Notes: generated from the sequence alone by a model not told the origin. A stretch of 39,850 nucleotides of DNA from Candidatus Coprenecus avistercoris (GCA_018712275.1 DVHI01000082.1:1-39850); one strand, 5' to 3'; numbered from the stretch's first letter, positions 17,806 through 26,913 are shown. Translations and numbers: made by a program.

Positions 17806-18282
17806 TTACTCCTCCAAAGAATCCAGAACTTCCGTCACCCTCTCATAATCATATCCGCGGGAAAGAGCGAAGCGCAGGACCTTCTGACGCCGTTCGAAGG
17901 GCGTGGCGGCCTTGACACTCCTCCATTTGACCTCAACGACCTCCCGCATGCGGCGGGCACTCTCCCCCTCATCCACCTCCTCCAGCGCAGCCTTCACGAC
18001 ATCAGGGGCAATACCCTTCGCGCTCAGGGCAAATGCTATCTTCCGGGGGCCCCACCCGGAAAGAGCGGCCTTGTCCCTTGCGAAGGCGCGGGCATAGCGG
18101 GCATCGTCGACATACCGCTCCGACCGCAGGCGTTCCAGCACGGCGGCGGCCTCCTCCCCCGTGACGCCCTTGCGGCGCAGCAGGTCCAGGACACCGCGGC
18201 TGCAGTATTCCCGCCGGGAGCACAGCCAGGCCATACGGTTGAACAGAACGTCAGAAGTAGTATCCGAGGCTGACATACACAC
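17806..18282 (-). CDS. recX: Regulatory protein RecX
   Basis: 158 residues; small helical protein that modulates RecA filaments. Three-helix RecX repeats are seen as YCSRGVLDLLRRKGVTGEEA, VLERLRSERYVDDARYARAF with the motif ARDKAALSGWGPRKIAFAL, and a final one ending VTEVLDSLEE. The start at 18282 overlaps the end of the patatin gene by about 30 bases; a second Met two codons in (18276) is also possible. It is the last gene of the blaI-rlmN-patatin unit. Confidence 0.9.
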   Translation of the reverse strand: MCMSASDTTSDVLFNRMAWLCSRREYCSRGVLDLLRRKGVTGEEAAAVLERLRSERYVDDARYARAFARDKAALSGWGPRKIAFALSAKGIAPDVVKAALEEVDEGESARRMREVVEVKWRSVKAATPFERRQKVLRFALSRGYDYERVTEVLDSLEE

Positions 18283-20644
18283 CCATTTTCTTAGTCAGGT
18301 CCGACCAGGAGAAATCCACGTCCACGGGCCCTATCGGCAGGTCGTACGAATACCGCACTCCGAAGCCCCACCAGTTGCCGGCACTCATGCGGCCGTCGTC
18401 GAGCTGATGCCGGGATGCGAAGAAATTCTGCAGCCCGTCCGACTCCCTGGCGTAGTTGACCATGCCGGTGACATAGTGCTTGCCGTAGACATTGACCCGG
18501 AAGTCGCTGCGGAGGATGACCAGCGAGTTGTCCATTATCTCCGGACGGTTGAAGCCTATGAAGGGCAGCTGGTGCGAAGCATACCTCCCGGGCATGACCC
18601 CGCCCATTATCGTATTGTAGGCCCTGAAATAACTGCCTCCTATCAGGAACCTGGAATACACCTGCGGGGATATCACCAGCCTCTCCCCGAATGCCGGTAT
18701 ATACGAGGTGAAGGAGAGCGTCACGTCCCCGAACGTGCCGAAGTCTCCGGAGGCATTGAAATCATGGAACTTCCAACTGCCGTCCAGGGTCAGGTCCACG
18801 CCTTTGGTCGCGAAGGAAGAACGGTTCTTGCTGTCAAACCGAATCCGTGTATAAAGTCCCAGATACGAACTCCTGAGAGTCTCGTCCCCCTCTACTGGCG
18901 TGATTCCTCCCTCATCGAGAATCGGCTGGAGATAATGCTGGTAGATGTAGTTCTCATAGCAGAGGCCGAGTTCCGTAGTCATGAACCGGGAGTGGTACTC
19001 GGAAAAATATGCCTTGACCTTCTGGTTGTAGAACAGGGCGTTGGCATAGGTCCTCCCGCCGTCGGTGATATTGGTCTCCTCCTTGCGGAAGGAGTAGGAT
19101 ATGTTGAAGCGCGGTATGACACGGGGTACGAACGAGACCTGCACCTTGGCCCAGGGGTTGTAGCTCAGGCGGGTGGAGACATTGAATTTCACTCCGGTCA
19201 GTTTCTGCTCGTTGATGCCCAGTCCGAGCAGGATGGCGGCCGCTTCCTGGGAGTCAAAACGGAAGCCGAAACCGAAGTTGTGCGGCACGTCGGGCACCAG
19301 CGCGATATTGACCTGCCAGGTGCTGTCCACGGGATCGGGCTGAAGGGTATAGCTGATCTTGGAGAAGGCATTGGTCCCGTAGAACATGGCCACGGCCTTC
19401 TCTATCTCCCTGCCGGTCATCCTCTTCTTCTTCAGCAGTCCGGACTTCCTCAGCAGCCATTCCCCGTCCTTGAGCCCCACTCCGCTGACCGAGATGGAGC
19501 TGACGGTCAGGGTATCACTGTCCATATTCCTGGCCCGGGGAGCCTGCAGCTGCTTGCCGCAGGGACCGTAGGAGTCCAGCATCTCCTTGAGAGCCCGGAG
19601 TTCCTCCCTGTGCCGGTCCGCAGCCGCATAACCGTTGCGCACCAGGGTGCGGATGCTCGCCTTGTCGAAACTCATGGGTCCGAATCCGGTCACGTCCGGC
19701 TCGATGAAGATATCGCACGAGGCTATGTTGTCGTTGGACTTGCGCTGCGTCACCACGCCCATGAGCTGGTCTATGAGCTGCGGCAGGGAGTTGAGCGCGT
19801 CTGGATCGCCCCTCAGCGTACTGGACACCCTCACACCTATTATTATATCGGCACCCATCGCCCGGCATATATCCACGGGGAAGTTATTGAGCATCCCTCC
19901 GTCGACCAGCACCATATTGCCCATCCTCACCGGCGAGAACACCCCGGGGATAGCCATGCTGGCCCTGATGGCCTTGGACAGATAACCGCTGTGGAAGACC
20001 ACCTCCTGCCCGGTGACCATATCGGTGGCCACGCAGGCGTATGGTATGGGCAGTCTGTTGAAATCTATCGAGTCCTGATAGCCGACCGAAAGGGAATTGA
20101 GCAGATTCTCCACATTGTTGCCGTTGATGAAGCCGGCCGGCAGCGAGCCCACGAAGGTATTGATTCCCTCTCCGTGCGCCGACCGCTCTCCGGACGCCTC
20201 CTGGTCCCTGCGGCTGCGTCCCGCCTCCATCTGCCTCTCCAGGGAAGCCGCCGTGGTGAACGGCACGGTCAGCAGATACTTGGAACTGTGCTCCTTATCC
20301 TGAAACGAGAGCTGGTCCCGGGTGACGCTGTTGCTCATGATGACCGACCAGTCCACACTGCTGATGAGCGAGTCCATCTCGTCCGGCGAGTAACCCATGC
20401 AATACAGCCCGCCGATGATGGAGCCCATGCTGGTGCCCGCCACGAAATCCACCGGAATGCCCATCTCCTCGATGACCTTCAGCGCCCCGATGTGAGCCGA
20501 GCCCTTCGCCCCTCCCCCGCTGAGCACCACTCCCACCTTGGGACGGGTACGTCCGAGGGAGTCCGCCGCAGACGCAGGAGCGGCCGCTGTACACGCCAGC
20601 AGCAGGAATGACGCCGGGAACAATATTTTCCTGAAAAACCCCAT
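18251..20644 (-). CDS. Patatin-like phospholipase with outer-membrane barrel (PlpD-like, type Vd)
   Basis: 797 residues. A signal peptide (about 1-27, lipoprotein-like LLLACTA is also possible) is followed by a patatin domain (about 36-330): oxyanion loop GGGAKG at 43-48, nucleophile Ser72 in GTSMG and Asp248 in VDGG, making the usual Ser-Asp dyad. A POTRA-like linker (about 370-450, SISVSGVGLKDGEWLLRKSG) leads into a C-terminal 16-strand-type barrel that ends in VSLGYYF, an aromatic end typical of Bam substrates. This layout is that of PlpD-type proteins, where the barrel anchors or exports the lipase. It starts 1 base after rlmN and is followed by overlapping recX. Confidence 0.92.
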   Translation of the reverse strand: MGFFRKILFPASFLLLACTAAAPASAADSLGRTRPKVGVVLSGGGAKGSAHIGALKVIEEMGIPVDFVAGTSMGSIIGGLYCMGYSPDEMDSLISSVDWSVIMSNSVTRDQLSFQDKEHSSKYLLTVPFTTAASLERQMEAGRSRRDQEASGERSAHGEGINTFVGSLPAGFINGNNVENLLNSLSVGYQDSIDFNRLPIPYACVATDMVTGQEVVFHSGYLSKAIRASMAIPGVFSPVRMGNMVLVDGGMLNNFPVDICRAMGADIIIGVRVSSTLRGDPDALNSLPQLIDQLMGVVTQRKSNDNIASCDIFIEPDVTGFGPMSFDKASIRTLVRNGYAAADRHREELRALKEMLDSYGPCGKQLQAPRARNMDSDTLTVSSISVSGVGLKDGEWLLRKSGLLKKKRMTGREIEKAVAMFYGTNAFSKISYTLQPDPVDSTWQVNIALVPDVPHNFGFGFRFDSQEAAAILLGLGINEQKLTGVKFNVSTRLSYNPWAKVQVSFVPRVIPRFNISYSFRKEETNITDGGRTYANALFYNQKVKAYFSEYHSRFMTTELGLCYENYIYQHYLQPILDEGGITPVEGDETLRSSYLGLYTRIRFDSKNRSSFATKGVDLTLDGSWKFHDFNASGDFGTFGDVTLSFTSYIPAFGERLVISPQVYSRFLIGGSYFRAYNTIMGGVMPGRYASHQLPFIGFNRPEIMDNSLVILRSDFRVNVYGKHYVTGMVNYARESDGLQNFFASRHQLDDGRMSAGNWWGFGVRYSYDLPIGPVDVDFSWSDLTKKMGVYVSLGYYF

Positions 20645-20645
20645 A

Positions 20646-21683
20646 TCAGCTGTCTTTTTTACCTCCCTTGCCGCTGAGCATCCCGCAGGCCGCGAGAATA
20701 TCCTCTCCGCGGGAGGCCCTCAGGGTAGTCAGCACCCCGGCCGAATTCAGCCTCTCCTTGAACTGCTCGATGACAGGCATCGGCGAGGGGGCCAGGGGCG
20801 AGTCGGGAATGCGGTGGAAACGGATCAGATTGACCCTGCACTCCAGTCCGCGCAGCATCCGGGCCAGGGCATCGGCATGCCGCTTGTCGTCGTTCACCCC
20901 GGCGAACATGATGTATTCGAAGCTCACCCTCCGCTGCCCCGTAAAGTCGTATTCCCGTATCAGGGACAATGTCTTACTCAGCGGGAAGGGCTTCTCCATC
21001 GGCATCAGCTCCGCCCTTTCCTCCGGGAAGGGGTCATGCAGGCTCACGGCCAGGTGGCAGGAGCACTCGTCCATGAAGCGGCGCAGAGGCGACTCTCCGG
21101 TGCGGGGATCGGACGTCACTCCTATGGTCGAGAGGGTTATGCGCTTGGGGCTCCATCCGAACCCCCAGGGGGCTGTGAGTATGTCAATGACGCGGCGGAC
21201 GCTGTCCCAGTTGTCCAGGGGCTCGCCCATGCCCATGAACACGGTATTGGTCAGTTCCGCGGCCTCGTCCACCTCCAGGAACTGGGAAAGAATCTCTGCG
21301 GGAGTCAGGTTGCCGTGCCATCCCCCGCGTCCGGTCATGCAGAAGCGGCAGCCCATGCGGCAGCCCTTCTGGGAGGAGACGCAGAGGGTACTGCGGTCCT
21401 TGTCGGGAATCATCACGGCCTCCACCCCGGGACCGAAGGGGAAGAGGTACTTCTTCGTACCGTCCGCCGAGGAAATCAGGTCCACATAGGCAGTGCGTCC
21501 CACCTCAAAGTCACGGGCAAGGGCCGTCCGGGCTGCTTTCGGCAGGTTGGTCATCTCATCTATCGAGCGTACCCGCTTACGGTAGAGCCAGTCAGCCATC
21601 TGCGATGCCGCAAAAGATTTGAGGCCGTACTGCGCGCAGACGGCCTTGAGCTCTTCTATATTTTTTCCTAAAAGCGGTTCCAT
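20646..21683 (-). CDS. rlmN: 23S rRNA (adenine-C2)-methyltransferase RlmN
   Basis: Radical SAM enzyme that methylates C2 of A2503 in 23S rRNA (and A37 of some tRNAs). 345 residues. The cluster motif is C108-x3-C112-x2-C115 in GCRMGCRFCMTG. Other family marks are GVEAVMIPDKDRSTLCVSSQ, FMGMGEPLDNWDSV, and the C-terminal SRGEDILAACGML with the methyl-carrying Cys. It starts 1 base after the M56 gene stop and is 1 base from the patatin gene, so these genes are probably co-translated. Confidence 0.97.
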   Translation of the reverse strand: MEPLLGKNIEELKAVCAQYGLKSFAASQMADWLYRKRVRSIDEMTNLPKAARTALARDFEVGRTAYVDLISSADGTKKYLFPFGPGVEAVMIPDKDRSTLCVSSQKGCRMGCRFCMTGRGGWHGNLTPAEILSQFLEVDEAAELTNTVFMGMGEPLDNWDSVRRVIDILTAPWGFGWSPKRITLSTIGVTSDPRTGESPLRRFMDECSCHLAVSLHDPFPEERAELMPMEKPFPLSKTLSLIREYDFTGQRRVSFEYIMFAGVNDDKRHADALARMLRGLECRVNLIRFHRIPDSPLAPSPMPVIEQFKERLNSAGVLTTLRASRGEDILAACGMLSGKGGKKDS

Positions 21684-21684
21684 A

Positions 21685-23028
21685 TCAGTTTCTGTATTGG
21701 AAATATACAGGGAAATTGTACGTCACATCCACCGGTCTGCCGTCCGTCTCTCCAGGAGTCCAGCGAGGTGAGCGTTCCAAGACTTTCAGCACGGCATCTG
21801 TGAAGACATTGTAATCGAAACTTTCCAGGCGTTCACCCCGGACATCCAGACGGGCCAGCCGTATGTCCGAGACCTCGCCGGTACTGCGTATCCGGAACTG
21901 GACGGTCACTCTGGCGCTGGCACCGTTTGCCTTTGCCTCCGGAGGATACTCCAGGGACGAGAACACCCAGCGCGTAAACTCTTCGGCGTCCTTGCCCATG
22001 AATAAGGGTTTCTTTTCCACCAAGGAATACGGCACCGGCTTATTCTCGGGCACATTCTCGGACACATTCTCCTGCACCGTCACCGGCTGCATCCGGGCAG
22101 CGGTCAGCGGTCTGGCGAAAAGAACCGCAGCCGCCAGGGCCACAGGTATCACATACAACAGGCGGAGACAGACCCTCCATCCTTCGGGTGCCGGTTTCTG
22201 AATCATGGCAATACGGCGGTAGAGACTGGAATTGCGGAACGGGTTGGCCAGCGATACGGCCATACCCCTCGCAGCCTGGCCCACCAGGGAGAGCTGATAG
22301 CCCTTGCGGTCAGCCCCGGAGGAAAGCACCGCGTTGTCCGCCTCGAACTCGCAGTTCTGACGGAGATCCCGGAGCAACAGCCATGCGGCGGGATTGAACC
22401 ATTGGAGGCAGAGCAGCAGCGAGGCGTTGAGCAGCAGAAGCGAATGCCGCATACGGACGTGGGCCATCTCGTGCCTGATAACGTAACTGTCACTGGTGAA
22501 ATCCTCCTCCGCAGGAAGGAAGATGACGCCGAACCAGCTCATCGGCTCCACCCTGCGTCCCCTCCGGACCGGAACAGAGACCACGGTCACCGCCCTTCCT
22601 CCTACCAGAGTCCTGTAGCGGCGGCCCCTGAAAAGCAGGACGACAGCCGCCGCGACCGGCAGTATCACCTGCGTCAGCAGAGTAAGCGCCACTCCCGCCA
22701 CATACACCGTCGTCAGCGCCTCCGGCAGCCATGAGACGAGCCGGGCGCCTGAAGCCTCCTCCATTGCCGGGGAGGAACCTCCGTCGGAGAACACGGTCTG
22801 CCCGGAGAGGGTCATCAGACCCACCACCCCGGGAGCACGGCCATCAGGTATGGGGATGCTCAGACGGGACAGCAGCAACGGTGCGCACAAGGCGAAATAC
22901 AGAATCAGATTGAGCAGTACCCTATTGACCCTGAATGTCTTCTGCGAGCGCAGCAACAGCCTGAACCCGACCCAAAGCACCGCCAGCACCGCAGCCGAAC
23001 CGACAGCGTATGTCAGCAGAGCGTTCAT
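21685..23028 (-). CDS. M56 (BlaR1-like) membrane metallopeptidase with TonB C-terminal domain
   Basis: 447 residues. Four hydrophobic segments (near 5-25, 36-58, 100-135 and about 290-310) surround a cytoplasmic zinc peptidase with HEMAH at 186-190 (HExxH). The C-terminus (about 345-447, GKDAEEFTRWVFSSLEYPPE onward) is a TonB-type fold instead of the penicillin-sensing domain of BlaR1, a common Bacteroidota variant. BlaR1-like peptidases sense a signal and cleave the BlaI repressor encoded just upstream. The signal here is unknown; resistance to beta-lactams should not be assumed. It starts 9 bases after blaI. Confidence 0.92.
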   Translation of the reverse strand: MNALLTYAVGSAAVLAVLWVGFRLLLRSQKTFRVNRVLLNLILYFALCAPLLLSRLSIPIPDGRAPGVVGLMTLSGQTVFSDGGSSPAMEEASGARLVSWLPEALTTVYVAGVALTLLTQVILPVAAAVVLLFRGRRYRTLVGGRAVTVVSVPVRRGRRVEPMSWFGVIFLPAEEDFTSDSYVIRHEMAHVRMRHSLLLLNASLLLCLQWFNPAAWLLLRDLRQNCEFEADNAVLSSGADRKGYQLSLVGQAARGMAVSLANPFRNSSLYRRIAMIQKPAPEGWRVCLRLLYVIPVALAAAVLFARPLTAARMQPVTVQENVSENVPENKPVPYSLVEKKPLFMGKDAEEFTRWVFSSLEYPPEAKANGASARVTVQFRIRSTGEVSDIRLARLDVRGERLESFDYNVFTDAVLKVLERSPRWTPGETDGRPVDVTYNFPVYFQYRN

Positions 23029-23037
23029 TTTCAGAGA

Positions 23038-23403
23038 CTACTTGCCTTCCTTCTCTATCATCTCGATGATGGACTTCAGGTCGTCCACGCTCAGGCGCTC
23101 GCTCTCCACGAACTGGGATACGACCTTCTTGTAGGAGTTGTCCAGATAGTCGCGCACCACTCCGCCCAGATATCTCTGGCCGTACTGCTCGCGGTTCATG
23201 GTGGCGGCATAGCGGTAGGACAGGCCTTCCGGCTTGTGGGTGGTGAAGCCCTTCTTCTCCAGGGAGCGGACCATCGTGGATACAGTGTTGAAATGAGGCT
23301 TGGGCTCGGCATACAGGCTGAGCATCTCGGACACTGTCAGCGGGCCGTTGTCCCAGAGGAGGTCCATTACCTCTTCCTCTCTTTTTGTGAATTCGCTTCT
23401 CAT
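23038..23403 (-). CDS. BlaI/MecI/CopY-family repressor
   Basis: 121-residue winged-helix repressor starting MRSEFTKREEEVMDLLWDNG, with the recognition helix in TVSEMLSLYAEPKPHFNTVS and the wing TMVRSLEKKGFTTHKPEGLS. The C-terminal half (REQYGQRYLGGVVRDYLDNS onward) is the dimerisation and cleavage region. An ORF start at TTG 23430 exists, but it lies about 3 bases after the predicted transcription start, so ATG 23403 is preferred. It is paired with the M56 peptidase, and probably represses its own operon, which includes rlmN, the patatin protein and recX. Confidence 0.92.
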   Translation of the reverse strand: MRSEFTKREEEVMDLLWDNGPLTVSEMLSLYAEPKPHFNTVSTMVRSLEKKGFTTHKPEGLSYRYAATMNREQYGQRYLGGVVRDYLDNSYKKVVSQFVESERLSVDDLKSIIEMIEKEGK

Positions 23404-23439
23404 TGTATTGCAGATTAAATACGTTTCCAATTAACACGA

Positions 23440-23447
23440 CAAAAATA
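23440..23447 (-). promoter_or_regulatory. Promoter -7 box of the blaI operon
   Basis: The minus strand reads TATTTTTG, matching TAnnTTTG, 36 bases upstream of the blaI ATG at 23403. It lies between blaI and the end of the S41 gene. Confidence 0.65.
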
Positions 23448-23466
23448 ATAAATTTTTCCGTAAAAT

Positions 23467-25818
23467 TCATCTGCGCCTCCTTGTGAGAGCGATTATTCCG
23501 GCAGCTGCCGCTACTGCCGCCGCAATCCCGAGAACCAGCCACGGCACCGGACGGTCCTTTTTATCTGCCGCGGCATCCACTTCGGCGAAATAGTCCTCTC
23601 CGAGATACTTCCCCTCAGCTATGAGCTCCAAGGCACGGTCCAGGACGAAATCCTCCTTCGCGGTGAAATATTCCTCGTAGGTGGCGGGCACCGGATAGTC
23701 GGGCATCAGGCCCCTGCCGGCGGGAGTTCTGGGCGTGACGGCCGTGTCGAAGACCTCGCGGACCAAAGGGATGTGGAGGACAATCTTGGAGTTGGGCAGA
23801 CGCACCTCATTGTATTTCAAGGCTGTCATGAAATGATAGCAGGTCTGGGTCTCGCGGCCTACGGTCACGGCCCGGCGGTTGCGCACCAGGACGGACGGGA
23901 AGAGGGAAGCCGCGGAGCAGGAAGTCTCGTCGGTGAGGATGTAGAGACGGCCCCGGTAATTGACGGTCGAGTCCGGATACAGCACCCGGCTGTTCTCGGA
24001 GGGGGCGAAATAGCCTTCCTTGCCCTCGACCGGCTCATAGTCGGGAAAGACGATCTGGTCCGGAGTGTAGTTGAGCGAGTGCCTGAGCGGGCCTCTGGTC
24101 TTGACCCAGGAATAGCCGCCGAGGTCGCGGGTAGGAGCGTTGATGAACATCGACAGCAGCTCGTTGGTAAAGAAGACATCCCCTCCCGGATTGTCCCTGA
24201 GATCCATGACCATGTAGGGCACATCGAGGTGAGCGGCTATCGAGTCGCGGACGGCATCCCTGTCCACCTTGGAGATATCGAATGAGCTCAGGCCGAAATA
24301 CACGGTGGAGTCGTTGAGCATCCGGAAACTGTACGGACAATCCTTGTACCGTAGGAGGTGGCTGTAGTGAGCCATCTCCAGGGAAGGCTGCGGCCAGAAG
24401 CCCGTAGCCCTGCGCGGGGACACCCATCTGTCGCGGTACACCTCACCGTCCGCGAATTCTATTACCGCCTCCTTCTTGCCGCTGCTGCTGTACACATCCC
24501 TGTCATCGTAGTACCAGTTCCAGCCCTGGCTCATCCTATAGTCCCTGAGACTCTCGCTGCGGCCGTCGTATCCATCCACCTTGAACGTCCTGACCTCCTC
24601 TATGATATCTTCGGCAGGCCGGCCGTCTATAGCCGCAATCCTGCGGCCGACATACTTCTCCAGCCCCTTGCCGTTCATCACCCTGGTTACTATGAGGCTG
24701 TCTCCTATCACGCCGGGGAATATATTGGCGACATTCAGTTCACTTGTATTCAGAGCTGTCATGATCCAGGTGTGGCTGTCATGCACCAGTGCGACCGTAC
24801 GTTTCAAGATAAGCCAGAACTCAGTATAGGAAAGGTCCTCCGCCAGGTCCCGGCTGACAGTCAGCGAGTCGAACCGGGCTATCTCCTGAGGAGAGACCAC
24901 ATCGTAAAGCGACGGATATTCGTTATAGATCACGTCCATCAGTGCCCGGAAATCTTCCTGAGCCTGCTCCGCCGTAAGGCTGTCGGGAATAACCAGCGCC
25001 TCCGGCTCGATGAAAGTCGTCTCAAGCCCGAAAGGAGTCATGGGATCCTTTCCGGCATTGTTTTTACCGCTCATGGAAAAGCAGATATGAGGCACATCTA
25101 CTGACGGTTCATAATAAGCCACATAACCTAACGTATCTCCCTTGCGTATCTTCTGCCCGTCCTTGAGCACCATGTCCCCGTTCAGACCCGAGAACCAGAG
25201 CTTGTCCCCGTCAGCAGTGCGTATTCCGAGAGTCATGCTCACGCATCTGTCCGGGACAGCGTACCCTCCCTCAGCCACCACACTGGCTATCTGTTCATTC
25301 CATGTCCGGTCCTCGTCCGTGCGGTATGACTGCATACCTGTCCCCCATTTCACCGCCACCCCGGGACGATGAATCACCCCGTCCACCGGAGCCACCACCG
25401 GAGTCCCCTCAGGCGCACCGATAATCAGATTCCCGAAATTGAGTTCGCCGTCCACATACTGCTGCGGCCGGAAGAGGATATTGTCCCCTGTCTTTGCCCC
25501 GGCTATGGGCCAGAGATAGAGTTGCGGCTGAACTTGAGTCCGGGACTGAGCTGCGTTCTGGGCCTGCTCCTGATGGGACGATTCTAGTGCTGCGTTCTGG
25601 GCCTGCCCCTGACGGGACGATTCTAGAGCTGCGTTCCGAGCCTGCTCCTGACGGGACGATTCTAGTGCTGCATTCTGGGCCTGCCCCTGACGGGACATTG
25701 CAGGACCCGCCTGAGCCACCTGCACAGACAGACCTATCGACATAAAAAATGCGACAACTGCAACCAGAACCATAATCGCAGTTCCCGTAAAACGGCGTAC
25801 ATTACTATTATTTTCCAT
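23467..25818 (-). CDS. S41-type protease with N-terminal M23-like domain and C-terminal membrane anchor
   Basis: 783-residue envelope protein. N-terminal signal or anchor helix (about 11-37), four 13-residue Gln/Ala-rich repeats (42-92), an M23/LytM-like domain (about 98-265, APEGTPVVAPVDGVIHRPG and KIRKGDTLGYVAYY) and an S41 peptidase region (about 290-735) with LRDNPGGDVFFTNELL and the Ser-rich active-site stretch TDETSCSAASLF (629-640). The general base Lys is not obvious. The C-terminus is a single hydrophobic helix (WLVLGIAAAVAAAAGIIAL) followed by TRRRR, like a sorting or anchoring tail. The M23-like part keeps few zinc ligands I can recognise, so it may only bind. It stands alone between the blaI unit and a long repeat region. 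Confidence 0.85.
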   Translation of the reverse strand: MENNSNVRRFTGTAIMVLVAVVAFFMSIGLSVQVAQAGPAMSRQGQAQNAALESSRQEQARNAALESSRQGQAQNAALESSHQEQAQNAAQSRTQVQPQLYLWPIAGAKTGDNILFRPQQYVDGELNFGNLIIGAPEGTPVVAPVDGVIHRPGVAVKWGTGMQSYRTDEDRTWNEQIASVVAEGGYAVPDRCVSMTLGIRTADGDKLWFSGLNGDMVLKDGQKIRKGDTLGYVAYYEPSVDVPHICFSMSGKNNAGKDPMTPFGLETTFIEPEALVIPDSLTAEQAQEDFRALMDVIYNEYPSLYDVVSPQEIARFDSLTVSRDLAEDLSYTEFWLILKRTVALVHDSHTWIMTALNTSELNVANIFPGVIGDSLIVTRVMNGKGLEKYVGRRIAAIDGRPAEDIIEEVRTFKVDGYDGRSESLRDYRMSQGWNWYYDDRDVYSSSGKKEAVIEFADGEVYRDRWVSPRRATGFWPQPSLEMAHYSHLLRYKDCPYSFRMLNDSTVYFGLSSFDISKVDRDAVRDSIAAHLDVPYMVMDLRDNPGGDVFFTNELLSMFINAPTRDLGGYSWVKTRGPLRHSLNYTPDQIVFPDYEPVEGKEGYFAPSENSRVLYPDSTVNYRGRLYILTDETSCSAASLFPSVLVRNRRAVTVGRETQTCYHFMTALKYNEVRLPNSKIVLHIPLVREVFDTAVTPRTPAGRGLMPDYPVPATYEEYFTAKEDFVLDRALELIAEGKYLGEDYFAEVDAAADKKDRPVPWLVLGIAAAVAAAAGIIALTRRRR
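25543..25695 (-). repeat. Coding 39-bp tandem repeats in the S41 protease gene
   Basis: Four near-identical units encode S-R-Q-(G/E)-Q-A-(Q/R)-N-A-A-L-E-S, residues 42-92, alternating Gly and Glu at position 4. They form a linker between the membrane helix and the M23-like domain; unit number probably varies between strains. Confidence 0.9.
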
Positions 25819-26059
25819 GATCCCCTAATTATTAATTATTTGTTTATTATTTACATTTCCATTATCTGTTTGCGTTGCCTATACTGCCTGCGATGGGCCT
25901 GTGCTGTGCGCGCTGCTGCACTCGTGATGTGCTTATTAAGCTCGCACTTTGCCTGTGCTGCTCTCGTGAAGCATGCACTGTACATCCGTTACATATGTTC
26001 CCGCACTGTGTCCATGGTCGCTCGTGAAGTTTGCGTCACTCAGCATACATGCCACGTGA

Positions 26060-26067
26060 CAAATTTA
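26060..26067 (-). promoter_or_regulatory. Possible promoter -7 box of the S41 gene, long leader
   Basis: The minus strand reads TAAATTTG (TAnnTTTG). It would give a leader of about 235 bases before the ATG at 25818. No closer match was seen. The leader includes two copies of a CTTCACGAG-type motif and one CATCACGAG. Confidence 0.35.
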
Positions 26068-26246
26068 ACAATCTTTTTTCGATAAAGAAAAAAAATCGTT
26101 TTACTTTACCAGGATCCATTCCTGGAAATCCTCCTTAACTCGTCACCGCACCTAGGACAACATCGGATATCATCGCATCTGACAAGTTGGAAGGTGCTTT
26201 TCAGTTAACCTGACTCAAAAAAATAATGGTTGACAGACCGCGCCCA

Positions 26247-26385
26247 CAACGGCACCGAATTGCGGGATTCTCTGCCGTTGCGGAACGGCTCAGCACGGAG
26301 AACTGGCGCTGAACGGCATCTCGAAGGGGGCACAGCGAGACGGGGCGAACACAACGGCACCGAATCGCGGATTTCTCTGCCGTTG
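26247..26385 (+). repeat. Palindromic repeat family A, two copies, period 105 bp
   Basis: Two 34-bp elements (26247-26280 and 26352-26385) begin CAACGGCA and end TGCCGTTG, with the asymmetric inside CCGAATCGCGG. The flanks (CGGAACGGCTCAGCA) are also repeated. Two further copies in opposite orientation and with the same 105-bp period lie at 31563-31701. Confidence 0.9.
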
Positions 26386-26664
26386 CGGAACGGCTCAGCA
26401 TGGAGAACCGGCTCTGAGGCAGTCATCGCCCCGGTCTTCAGTCAGGCTAGTCCGTGCACGACTATCTTCACAAGGTAGTTTTCAGTACTTATCCATTCCA
26501 TCCTACTGCGGTGAGACGGAGCATCTTCATAACCGATAAGCCACCTGCCCAACAATATGCTTGAGGCCAATAATGTCAGAATCAATCTGCCCTTGCAAAT
26601 CTCATAAGGGAATCGCTGACAAAAGATTTTCCTACTTCGAATCGCAAGCCGTAAACTCCTTCGG

Positions 26665-26913
26665 AAGGTGCCGATAAAATGCCACTTTTGTCGGCACCTT
26701 CTGAATGGAAAAATGGATGTTAAGGCTGTCAGAAGTGCATGTGGACGGGGACGCATAGCTGTGTGTGCCGGAAGGTGCCGATGAAATGCCACTTTCGTCG
26801 GCACCTTTTCGGAGGGGGCGTGGAGATATGCCTGTGAGAATGGCCTGCGGACGGGCTCGCACAGTTTCGGGTACCGGAAGGTGACGATGAAACGCCACTT
26901 TCGTCGGCACCTT
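26665..26913 (+). repeat. Palindromic repeat family B, three copies, period 106-107 bp
   Basis: Elements of 36 bp at 26665-26700, 26771-26806 and 26878-26913 have arms AAGGTGCCGA and TCGGCACCTT around the conserved inside ATGCCACTTT. The third has one arm mismatch. The stretches between are only loosely alike. Each can form a strong stem-loop. Confidence 0.9.

Noticed and set aside
18161-20611. 816-codon open frame on the plus strand
   Set aside because: It is antisense to the patatin-barrel gene, whose motifs and signal peptide are clear; long antisense frames are common in GC-rich coding DNA.
21685-23403. Beta-lactam resistance operon (blaR1-blaI)
   Set aside because: No beta-lactamase gene is present and the peptidase has a TonB-type tail instead of a penicillin-binding sensor.
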